A program made the translations under genes and the position numbers. Of a stretch of DNA of 63,018 nucleotides, positions 55,865 to 63,018 are shown piece after piece. Position 1 is the first letter of the stretch, and the number at the start of each line of letters is the position of its first letter. Origin of the DNA: an uncultured Ruminococcus sp. (lineage in GTDB: Bacteria; Bacillota; Clostridia; Oscillospirales; Acutalibacteraceae); NCBI GenBank assembly GCA_900539465.1, contig UQCF01000015.1, positions 1 through 63,018 of the forward strand. The letters run 5' to 3'. A model generated the notes under the pieces. That model made no database searches. It was given only the letters and a program-made list of their open reading frames with translations, and was not told the origin of the DNA.

Positions 55865-56632
55865 TTATATTTCTATCTCCGCCACTACCGGGTAATGGTC
55901 TGACGGGAATTTTCCGTCGGGTCTTTCGTCTATAACACGGTATGTGTCAACCGTTACACCGTCCGAAACATTTATATAGTCTATTATCTGCGGCGGGTCG
56001 TTATCTTTTATTACAGGGTAGAAGCCCGTGAAGGTCACACCGTCGCTGAGTCTCTCTTTTGCCGCATATTTGCTGTCCTTCAAAAAGCCGGAGGTCATCT
56101 GCTTATAAAGCTCACAACCCTCTTCAAAATTGAAATCGCCTGTGAGAACAACAGGCTCCGAGAATTTTTCGGCAAAAGACAAAAGCTGTGCAAGTCCTTT
56201 GGTTCTTGCCTCGGGTCCTCTGTGGTCAAGGTGTGTATTCATGTGAACGTAAACGGTTCCGTCCTCTTTGCTTTTAAGCTTTGCCCATGAGCAAACCCTG
56301 CGGCACACGCCGTCCCACCCGCGCGATACCACGTCGGGAGTTTCGGAAAGCCAGAATGTTCCGCTGTCAAGCAATTCAAATTTATCTTTAAGATAAAACA
56401 CGGGCGAGAACTCGCCGTCTTTTTTGCCGTCGTCCCTGCCTGCACCAACATAGGCATAATCGGGCATTGCGGCGCATACGGCTTTCATCCAGTCATAATG
56501 AGACTCCTGAAGTCCGAAAGAATCGGGATGTTCTCTGTTCAATATACCTGTTACCATATCTTTGCGACCTGTCCAAAAAAATCCGTCTCTGCCGTAGCAA
56601 AGCACATTGTAGCTTATAATTTTAAGTTTCAT
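55865..56632 (-). CDS. Endonuclease/exonuclease/phosphatase-family protein
   Basis: 255 residues. Mg-dependent phosphodiesterase fold (EEP/DNase I-like): N-terminal S-Y-N-V-L-C-Y (Asn), L-Q-E-S-H (catalytic glutamate), V-H-M-N-T-H-L-D-H (His), T-G-D-F-N-F (Asp/Asn), S-D-H-Y-P-V (Asp/His). All catalytic residues appear intact. The substrate may be DNA, a sugar phosphate or a lipid; the family does not tell. No signal peptide, so it is cytoplasmic. ATG 56632 chosen: AAGGA 11 bases before. Divergent from gltB. Confidence 0.9.
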   Translation of the reverse strand: MKLKIISYNVLCYGRDGFFWTGRKDMVTGILNREHPDSFGLQESHYDWMKAVCAAMPDYAYVGAGRDDGKKDGEFSPVFYLKDKFELLDSGTFWLSETPDVVSRGWDGVCRRVCSWAKLKSKEDGTVYVHMNTHLDHRGPEARTKGLAQLLSFAEKFSEPVVLTGDFNFEEGCELYKQMTSGFLKDSKYAAKERLSDGVTFTGFYPVIKDNDPPQIIDYINVSDGVTVDTYRVIDERPDGKFPSDHYPVVAEIEI

Positions 56633-56784
56633 AACATAACACTTCCTTAAAAAGCAAAATAATTGCCGTTTGCTCAATTTTATCATATCTTAAATTAAAA
56701 GCAATAGCATAAAGCAAAAAAAGAAAAAAATTGACCGAAGCGGTCCCTTTTGGAACAAAAATCGATAAATTGTACAAAAAAAAT

Positions 56785-56847
56785 CAATATGAAAAAAACA
56801 TATTGCATAAAATCACACTTCACAATTTATAAGTATTGAACTATAAT
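56785..56847 (+). promoter_or_regulatory. gltB promoter with upstream inverted repeat
   Basis: -35 TTCACA (56819-56824), 17 bp, -10 TATAAT (56842-56847). A perfect 7-bp inverted repeat CAATATG / CATATTG with seven A between (56785-56805) ends 13 bases upstream of the -35, a typical activator position. The remaining 56633-56784 is A/T-rich with no gene; a short GACCG-AAG-CGGTC hairpin is at about 56733-56745. Confidence 0.65.
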
Positions 56848-56881
56848 TATAGAAACAAATCAAAAAGCCGGTGATAATTTT

Positions 56882-59800
56882 ATGTATCAATTAAATAGGC
56901 GTGAATCGGACCCTCAACCGGAGGGACTGTATGACCCGCGGTTAGAACATGACAACTGCGGTATAGGCGCGATAGTAAACATTAAGGGCGAAAAAACGCA
57001 CAAAACGGTTGCGGACGCTCTTACAATAGTTGAACGTTTGGAGCACAGAGCAGGCAAAGATGCCAAGGGAGAGACCGGCGACGGAGTCGGTATCCTTGTT
57101 CAGGTGCCCCATAATTTTTTTATGGGGGCAATTAAAGACTTTAAATTACCTGAGGACAATACCTACGGCGTAGGTATGTTCTTCTTCCCCCAAAATGAGC
57201 TCAAGCGCAACCAGGCAAAAAAGATGTTTGAGCTTGTTGTTGAAAAAGAGGGGCTCAAGCTCCTTGGCTGGCGCAAGGTGCCCACCAATGACGATGTTTT
57301 GGGCAAAAAGGCTCTTGACTGCAAGCCGGCGATATATCAGGCGTTTATCGAAAGACCGAGAAGAGTAAAACCCGGGCTTGATTTTGACAGAAAGCTCTAT
57401 GTCGTAAGGCGTATTTTTGAAAAGGCAAACAGCGACACATATGTTTGCTCTCTCTCAAGCAGAACAATAGTATATAAAGGTATGTTCCTTGTAAACCAGC
57501 TCAGACTTTTTTATCCCGATCTTCAGGATGAAAGCTTCAAGTCTGCAATCGCTCTTGTTCACTCACGTTTTTCGACCAACACTTTCCCGTCTTGGGAGAG
57601 GGCGCACCCCAACCGTTTCATAGTTCACAACGGTGAGATAAACACCATCAGAGGTAACGTCAACAAAATGCTCTCTCGTGAAGAGACCATGAAGTGCGAC
57701 GTTTTGGGCGACGACATATATAAGGTCTTGCCCGTTGTTGACCACTGGACGTCCGACTCCGCAATGCTTGATAACTCCCTCGAGTTTTTGATGATGGCAG
57801 GCATGGATTTACCCAAGGCTGTTATGATAAGTATTCCCGAACCGTGGAGCCATGACCGCAACATCTCGGCAGAGAGAATGAATTTTTATCAGTACTACGC
57901 AACACTTATGGAGCCGTGGGACGGCCCTGCCTCGATACTTTTCAGCGACGGTGAAATAATGGGCGCGGTGCTTGACAGAAACGGTCTTCGTCCGTCAAGA
58001 TATTACATCACCCGTGACGGCTATCTTATTCTTTCGTCGGAGGTCGGCGTATTTGACCTGCCGGCAGAGGACGTTGTTTTGAAAGAGAGACTTCGCCCCG
58101 GCAAAATGCTGCTTGTTGACACTGTTGCCGGCAGAATAATATCAGATGAAGAATTAAAGCACAAATACACCTCAAAGCACCCCTACGGCGAATGGCTTGA
58201 GAACAGGCTCATTCACCTCAAGGATATGCCGATACCCAACAAAAAGACAGTCACATATAAGCGTGATGAGCTTGAAAGACTTCAAAAGGTATTCGGTTAC
58301 ACATATGAGGACGTAAACGATTATTTAAGACCCATGGCACTCTCCGGCAGTGAGCCTGTTGCGGCAATGGGTGCGGATACGCCCCTTGCGGTGCTCTCTA
58401 AAAAGCCACAGCCGCTGTTTAACTATTTTAAGCAGATGTTCGCTCAGGTCACCAACCCCCCGATAGACGCTATCAGAGAAAAAATTGTTACGGCGTCGGC
58501 GGTCTATCTCGGCGCGGACGGCAACCTTTTAAACGACAGACCCGAAAACTGCGATTCTATCTGCGTTCAGAACCCGATTCTTACAAACACCGACCTTTTA
58601 AAAATAAAGCACATGAATATTGACGGCTACCGTGTAGCGGTCATACCCATAACCTATTATAAAGAGCAGAAGTTAGAAAATGCGCTCTCTGAAATCTGCC
58701 TTAAAACCGACAGAGCCATGCGTGACGGCGCAAACATCATAATTCTTTCTGACAGAGACATTGATGAGTTCCACCTGCCCATTCCGTCGCTGCTTGCGGT
58801 CTCTGCCGTTCAGCAGCACCTTGTCCGCAGCAAAAAGCGCATGTCGCTCTCTCTTATAATAGAAAGCGCAGAACCGAGAGAGGTTCACCACTGTGCAACT
58901 CTTTTGGCATACGGTGCGAGCGCGGTCAACCCATACCTTGCGCTTGACTCAATCAAGCAGCTCATTGACGACGATATTCTCGATAAAGACTATTATGCCG
59001 CGGCAGAAGCTTACACCACGGGTCTTTTAAACGGAATTATAAAAATCGCTTCAAAAATGGGCATTTCAACAATTCAGTCATACATGGGCGCACAGATATT
59101 TGAAGCAGTCGGCATAGGCAAAGAGGTAATAGACAAATACTTTACCAACACCATAAGCCGTATCGGCGGAATCGACCTCACCGACATTCAAAACGACACG
59201 CTCGCCCACCACTCAAAGGCATATGACCCGCTCGGGCTCAACTCCGACGAATCGCTCGACAGCCCCGGCTCGCACAAAATGAGAAGCGGTCAGGAGGAGC
59301 ATCTGTTTAACCCCAGAACAATCCATATGCTCCAGTCCGCAACAAGATACGGCGACTATTCGATGTTTAAAGAATATTCGCGTATGCTCGAAGAAGAGCT
59401 CGGCCCCAACCACATCAGAAGCCTTTTCGGCTTTAAATTTGCAGACGAGCCTTTGCCGATAGATGAGATCGAGAGCGTTGATTCAATCGTCAAACGCTTC
59501 AAAGTGGGCGCAATGTCTTTCGGCTCACTCTCAAAAGAGGCACACGAAACGCTTGCAATCGCCATGAACACCATCGGCGGCAAGTCAAACACGGGCGAGG
59601 GCGGCGAAGACCCGTCAAGATTTAAGCCCGATGCAAACGGAGTGAATAAAAACAGCGCAATAAAGCAGGTCGCTTCGGGACGTTTCGGCGTTACGAGCGA
59701 ATATCTTGTAAGCGCAAAAGAAATTCAGATAAAAATGGCTCAGGGTGCAAAACCCGGCGAGGGCGGTCAGCTGCCGGCGCACAAGGTTTATCCCGAGGTT

Positions 59801-61471
59801 GCAAAAACAAGGCACTCCACCCCCGGCGTAGGTCTTATCTCTCCCCCTCCGCACCATGATATATACTCGATAGAAGACCTTGCACAGCTTATATACGACC
59901 TCAAATGTGCAAACTCCGACGCGGCAATCAACGTAAAGCTTGTATCCGAAGCAGGCGTAGGCACAATAGCCGCAGGCGTTGCAAAAGCAGGTGCACAGGT
60001 AGTGCTCATCTCGGGCTATGACGGCGGAACGGGTGCCGCGCCTAGAAACTCAATTCAAAACGCAGGCTTGCCGTGGGAGCTCGGTGTTGCAGAAGCACAT
60101 CAGACCCTGCTTTTGAACGGACTGAGAAACAAAGTTAAAATAGAAACCGACAGCAAGCTGCTTCGCGGCAAGGACGTTGCCATAGCAGCAATGCTCGGCG
60201 CGGAAGAATTCGGCTTTGCAACCGCTCCGCTTATCTCTATGGGCTGTGTAATGATGAGAGTGTGCAACCTTGACACCTGCCCCATGGGCATAGCCACGCA
60301 GAATGCAGAGCTTCGCAAAAGGTTCAGAGGCAAGCCCGAATACGTTATCAACTTCATGCGCTTTGTGGCTCAGGAGCTCAGAGAATACATGGCAAAGCTC
60401 GGTGTGAGAAACGTTGATGAGCTTGTAGGACGCACGGATCTTTTAACTGTTGATAAAAACATTAAAATTTCAAAGCACGGCAAAATCATTCTTGACGATA
60501 TTCTTAACAATCCGTTTATCGAAGATGAAAAACGCCACTTTGACCCCAAAGAGGTATTTGACTTTAAGCTTCAAAAAACCAAGGATGAAACTATACTTTA
60601 TTCTCAGCTGAAACCGTATATAGAAAGCGGAGAGAAAAAGACAATAAACGTCAAGGTCGATAATGTAGACAGAGCGTTCGGCACAATTCTCGGCTCAAAA
60701 ATCACCAAAAAATACGGCGAGGGCAAATTGGAAGACGACACATACCGCATAGTTTGCAAAGGTGCCGGCGGTCAAAGCTTCGGCGCATTCATACCTAAAG
60801 GTCTGACTCTTGAGCTTGAGGGCGACAGCAACGACTACATCGGCAAAGGTCTTTCCGGCGGTAAAATTATTGTATATCCTCCGAAAGGTGTTACCTTCAA
60901 GGCAGATGAAAACATCATAATCGGCAACGTCGCATTTTACGGCGCAACCTCCGGCAAGGCATATATCAACGGCGTTGCAGGTGAAAGATTTTGCGTAAGA
61001 AACTCCGGCGCAAGAGTTGTTGTTGAGGGAGTCGGCGACCACGGTCTTGAATACATGACGGGCGGTAAGGTTGCGATTCTCGGCAAAACGGGCAGCAACC
61101 TTGCGGCAGGCATGAGCGGCGGCGTTGCATATGTTCTTGATGAAGAAAACACGGTTTATTCACGCCTCAACCGCGAGCTTGTGTCGCTTGAGCAGTTGAC
61201 GCGCAGCGACGATGTTCAGGAGCTTAAGAACATGATTGAAGAGCACGTTGCCGCAACCGGCTCCGAAAAGGGCAAAGAAATTCTCGAAAATTATGAAGAA
61301 TTTTTGCCGAAATTCAAAAAGATTATGCCTCTTGATTACAAAAAGATGCTTGATCTTATCAACGAATACAACAGCAAGGGTCTCAGCTATGAGCAGGCAG
61401 AGATTGTAGCATTCTATAACATTAAAGGAGATGGCAGCAATGGGAAAGACCACAGGCTTCTTAGAGTTTGA
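56882..61471 (+). CDS. gltB: Glutamate synthase large subunit
   Basis: Transfers the amide of glutamine to 2-oxoglutarate to give two glutamates. 1529 residues. The glutaminase domain starts after a 25-residue propeptide: D-N-C-G-I-G places the catalytic cysteine at 26. Then the central domain, the FMN-binding synthase domain (G-A-M-S-F-G-S-L-S, K-S-N-T-G-E-G-G-E-D, P-G-E-G-G-Q-L-P) with the [3Fe-4S] cysteines in G-C-V-M-M-R-V-C-N-L-D-T-C-P-M-G, and the beta-helical C-terminus (G-L-S-G-G, G-A-T-S-G). The alpha subunit of bacterial GOGAT, working with GltD next door. The last 32 bases overlap the gltD start. Confidence 0.97.
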   Translation: MYQLNRRESDPQPEGLYDPRLEHDNCGIGAIVNIKGEKTHKTVADALTIVERLEHRAGKDAKGETGDGVGILVQVPHNFFMGAIKDFKLPEDNTYGVGMFFFPQNELKRNQAKKMFELVVEKEGLKLLGWRKVPTNDDVLGKKALDCKPAIYQAFIERPRRVKPGLDFDRKLYVVRRIFEKANSDTYVCSLSSRTIVYKGMFLVNQLRLFYPDLQDESFKSAIALVHSRFSTNTFPSWERAHPNRFIVHNGEINTIRGNVNKMLSREETMKCDVLGDDIYKVLPVVDHWTSDSAMLDNSLEFLMMAGMDLPKAVMISIPEPWSHDRNISAERMNFYQYYATLMEPWDGPASILFSDGEIMGAVLDRNGLRPSRYYITRDGYLILSSEVGVFDLPAEDVVLKERLRPGKMLLVDTVAGRIISDEELKHKYTSKHPYGEWLENRLIHLKDMPIPNKKTVTYKRDELERLQKVFGYTYEDVNDYLRPMALSGSEPVAAMGADTPLAVLSKKPQPLFNYFKQMFAQVTNPPIDAIREKIVTASAVYLGADGNLLNDRPENCDSICVQNPILTNTDLLKIKHMNIDGYRVAVIPITYYKEQKLENALSEICLKTDRAMRDGANIIILSDRDIDEFHLPIPSLLAVSAVQQHLVRSKKRMSLSLIIESAEPREVHHCATLLAYGASAVNPYLALDSIKQLIDDDILDKDYYAAAEAYTTGLLNGIIKIASKMGISTIQSYMGAQIFEAVGIGKEVIDKYFTNTISRIGGIDLTDIQNDTLAHHSKAYDPLGLNSDESLDSPGSHKMRSGQEEHLFNPRTIHMLQSATRYGDYSMFKEYSRMLEEELGPNHIRSLFGFKFADEPLPIDEIESVDSIVKRFKVGAMSFGSLSKEAHETLAIAMNTIGGKSNTGEGGEDPSRFKPDANGVNKNSAIKQVASGRFGVTSEYLVSAKEIQIKMAQGAKPGEGGQLPAHKVYPEVAKTRHSTPGVGLISPPPHHDIYSIEDLAQLIYDLKCANSDAAINVKLVSEAGVGTIAAGVAKAGAQVVLISGYDGGTGAAPRNSIQNAGLPWELGVAEAHQTLLLNGLRNKVKIETDSKLLRGKDVAIAAMLGAEEFGFATAPLISMGCVMMRVCNLDTCPMGIATQNAELRKRFRGKPEYVINFMRFVAQELREYMAKLGVRNVDELVGRTDLLTVDKNIKISKHGKIILDDILNNPFIEDEKRHFDPKEVFDFKLQKTKDETILYSQLKPYIESGEKKTINVKVDNVDRAFGTILGSKITKKYGEGKLEDDTYRIVCKGAGGQSFGAFIPKGLTLELEGDSNDYIGKGLSGGKIIVYPPKGVTFKADENIIIGNVAFYGATSGKAYINGVAGERFCVRNSGARVVVEGVGDHGLEYMTGGKVAILGKTGSNLAAGMSGGVAYVLDEENTVYSRLNRELVSLEQLTRSDDVQELKNMIEEHVAATGSEKGKEILENYEEFLPKFKKIMPLDYKKMLDLINEYNSKGLSYEQAEIVAFYNIKGDGSNGKDHRLLRV

Positions 61472-62930
61472 GCGTAAAACAAGCCAGGCGGAAGCTCCCC
61501 TTGACCGAATAAAGCACTATAACGAGTTCCATACTCCACTCACCCGCGAAGAGCAGGCAGAGCAGGGCGCAAGATGTATGGAATGCGGCGTCCCTTTTTG
61601 CCAATTCGGCAAGCCCATTAACGGTATGATCTCAGGCTGTCCGCTCAACAACCTCATACCTGAATGGAACGACCTTGTTTACAGAGGCAATTATGCCGCG
61701 GCATATGAAAGGCTTGTCAGAACCAATCCGTTCCCGGAGTTTACAAGCCGCGTATGCCCTGCCCTTTGCGAAAAGGCGTGCACCTGCTCAATAGACAGCC
61801 AAAGCGTCAGCGTAAGAGAAAATGAATATGCAATAATCGAAAATGCTTTTGAAGAGGGCATAGTCAAGCCTGCCGCGTCAATTCCGCGCACAGGCAAAAA
61901 AATAGCCGTTATCGGTTCGGGACCTGCGGGTCTTGCGGCGGCAGAGAGATTAAACTCGCGCGGACATCATGTTGCGGTCATAGAGCGCGACGATAAACCC
62001 GGCGGACTTCTCCGCTACGGCATACCGAACATGAAGCTCGAAAAGCAGATTATCGACAGGCGCATTGATATTATGAAAGCCGACGGAGTCGAATTTTTAA
62101 CGGATTGTGCGATAAAAACCAAGCACCAGGCAGAAAAAATCAAAAATGAATTTGATGCGGTGGTGCTTGCCTGCGGCGCTTCAAATCCGCGTGATATATC
62201 CGCACCGGGCAGAGACGCAAAAGGCATTTATTTTGCGGTTGACTTTTTAAAGGCAACAACAAAAGCTCTGTATAACGGAACTCTCGATGATGAGAGCACA
62301 TATATCTCGGCAAAAGATAAAAACGTTATTGTAATCGGCGGCGGCGACACGGGCAACGACTGCGTAGGCACAAGCGTTCGCCACGGAGCAAAAAGCGTTA
62401 TTCAGCTTGAAATGATGCCGAAGCCCCCCGAGAAAAGGCGCGAAAACAATCCTTGGCCGGAATGGCCGCTTGTCTGCAAAACGGACTACGGTCAGGAGGA
62501 GGCCGCCGCGCTCTACGGCAGTGACCCGAGAAGATACGAAACAACGGTCAAAGAATTTGTAAAGGACAAAACCGGCAGCCTTTGCGCGGTAATCACCGTC
62601 AAACTCGAAAGAGTGCTGAGCGAAGAAACCGGCAGATACGTTATGAATCCTATCCCGGGCAGTGAAGAACGCCTTGACGCACAGCTTGTTTTGATTGCCG
62701 CAGGATTTTTAGGCTCGCAAAAAGAGGTAACCGATGCCTTTTCGGTCGAAACCGACGCACGCTCAAACGTTGTGTGCGAGAGCGGCACGCATAAGACCTC
62801 GCAGAAAAAGGTCTTTACCGCAGGTGATATGCACCTCGGTCAGTCGCTTGTGGTCAGAGCCATAAGAGAGGGTCGCGACGCGGCAAAAGAAGTTGACGAA
62901 TTTCTCATGGGCTATTCAAATTTAATATAA
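61440..62930 (+). CDS. gltD: Glutamate synthase small subunit
   Basis: Electron-input subunit of GOGAT: NADPH (or NADH) to FAD to two [4Fe-4S] clusters to the large subunit. 496 residues from ATG 61440 (AAAGGAG 9 bases before; the ATG at 61431 abuts that site). N-terminal cysteine motif A-R-C-M-E-C-G-V-P-F-C and C-P-L-N-N, C-P-A-L-C-E-K-A-C; FAD site V-I-G-S-G-P-A-G-L-A-A-A-E; NAD(P) site V-I-G-G-G-D-T-G-N-D-C; C-terminal A-G-D-M. Overlaps the end of gltB, so the subunits are translationally coupled. Confidence 0.97.
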   Translation: MGKTTGFLEFERKTSQAEAPLDRIKHYNEFHTPLTREEQAEQGARCMECGVPFCQFGKPINGMISGCPLNNLIPEWNDLVYRGNYAAAYERLVRTNPFPEFTSRVCPALCEKACTCSIDSQSVSVRENEYAIIENAFEEGIVKPAASIPRTGKKIAVIGSGPAGLAAAERLNSRGHHVAVIERDDKPGGLLRYGIPNMKLEKQIIDRRIDIMKADGVEFLTDCAIKTKHQAEKIKNEFDAVVLACGASNPRDISAPGRDAKGIYFAVDFLKATTKALYNGTLDDESTYISAKDKNVIVIGGGDTGNDCVGTSVRHGAKSVIQLEMMPKPPEKRRENNPWPEWPLVCKTDYGQEEAAALYGSDPRRYETTVKEFVKDKTGSLCAVITVKLERVLSEETGRYVMNPIPGSEERLDAQLVLIAAGFLGSQKEVTDAFSVETDARSNVVCESGTHKTSQKKVFTAGDMHLGQSLVVRAIREGRDAAKEVDEFLMGYSNLI

Positions 62931-62935
62931 TTTAT

Positions 62936-62975
62936 AAAACGGAGCGAAAGGTATTTACTTTTCGCTCCGTTTTTT
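62936..62975 (+). terminator. Terminator of gltBD
   Basis: 11-bp stem ACGGAGCGAAA / TTTCGCTCCGT (about 62939-62949 with 62960-62970), then six T. The remaining 62976-63018 holds no feature. Confidence 0.9.
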
Positions 62976-63018
62976 ATGTTTTAATGTAAATAATATTTCT
63001 TGTTTTGTAGCATTTTGT

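Noticed and set aside
56733..56760. Hairpin GACCG-AAG-CGGTC with a T-rich flank on the minus strand as a terminator
   Set aside because: No leftward gene ends here; the arms are only 5 bp. It may be chance in AT-rich DNA or part of the gltB control region.

Overview
The window reads as chromosomal DNA of a Gram-positive, low-to-moderate G+C anaerobe, most likely a gut Clostridia of the Ruminococcaceae/Oscillospiraceae type. The clues are two dockerin type I proteins, a Trp T-box leader, FeoB with its Cys-rich partner, ferredoxin-linked indolepyruvate oxidoreductase, a SpoIID-family protein, strong AGGAGG ribosome sites and sigma-A-like promoters (TTGACA/TATAAT, mostly 17 bp spacing). There is no prophage, insertion sequence, CRISPR array or rRNA. 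One tRNA-Ser(GGA) is present. The assignment to a genus is not possible from this sequence alone.

Layout. 0-1.3 kb: edge of a secreted protein gene, a small XRE regulator with its own inverted-repeat operator, and an intergenic repeat block. 1.3-5.6 kb: lon-engB-lysA, all leftward. 5.9-10.1 kb: orphan ORF, rpsU, an SDR dehydrogenase and, divergently, a zinc-ribbon/SurA-like membrane protein followed by a phosphopantetheinyl transferase. 10.2-17.4 kb: two leftward housekeeping units, murA-walJ-rlmH (ended by a terminator) and yfcE-like/pyrimidine nucleoside phosphorylase/argH/FAD oxidoreductase. 17.8-19.4 kb: DUF421 and PfkB kinase genes that converge and overlap.

19.5-28.4 kb is the most coherent accessory block: TrpB2 behind a T-box whose specifier reads UGG (Trp), then a tandem ACT protein, a phenylacetate-CoA ligase, iorB, iorA, a second phenylacetate-CoA ligase and a sodium:solute symporter. 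I interpret it as an aromatic acid/indole salvage (or, in reverse, aromatic amino acid fermentation) island. 28.5-31.6 kb: amidohydrolase, RluA-type pseudouridine synthase, membrane acyltransferase. 31.6-33.8 kb: rpsB-tsf with a structured leader, plus a small ORF. 33.9-42.2 kb: surface and envelope genes (dockerin-CAP protein, lipoprotein, FabG-like SDR, zinc-ribbon membrane protein, DHHW/MBOAT O-acetylation pair), the tRNA and a membrane-anchored unknown.

42.4-46.3 kb: GNAT acetyltransferase and a SPFH / zinc-ribbon / TPM trio resembling Bacillus ydjI-ydjG-ydjH but without a PspA gene. 46.4-50.4 kb: iron-box-controlled FMN-binding membrane protein, radical SAM protein, dockerin-SH3-SpoIID protein, and a homologue of a P-loop family that has lost its Walker A motif. 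50.5-51.8 kb: a free-standing 41-residue amphipathic peptide gene and a secreted/anchored unknown. 51.9-55.8 kb: DtxR-type regulator divergent from feoA-feoA-feoB-FeoB-associated protein, with palindromes GTTAG-N6-CTAAC at the promoter; the same palindrome sits at the FMN-binding gene 5.5 kb away. 55.9-63.0 kb: an endonuclease/exonuclease/phosphatase protein and gltB-gltD. Start codons were chosen by ribosome-site spacing and differ in many cases from the longest reading frame.
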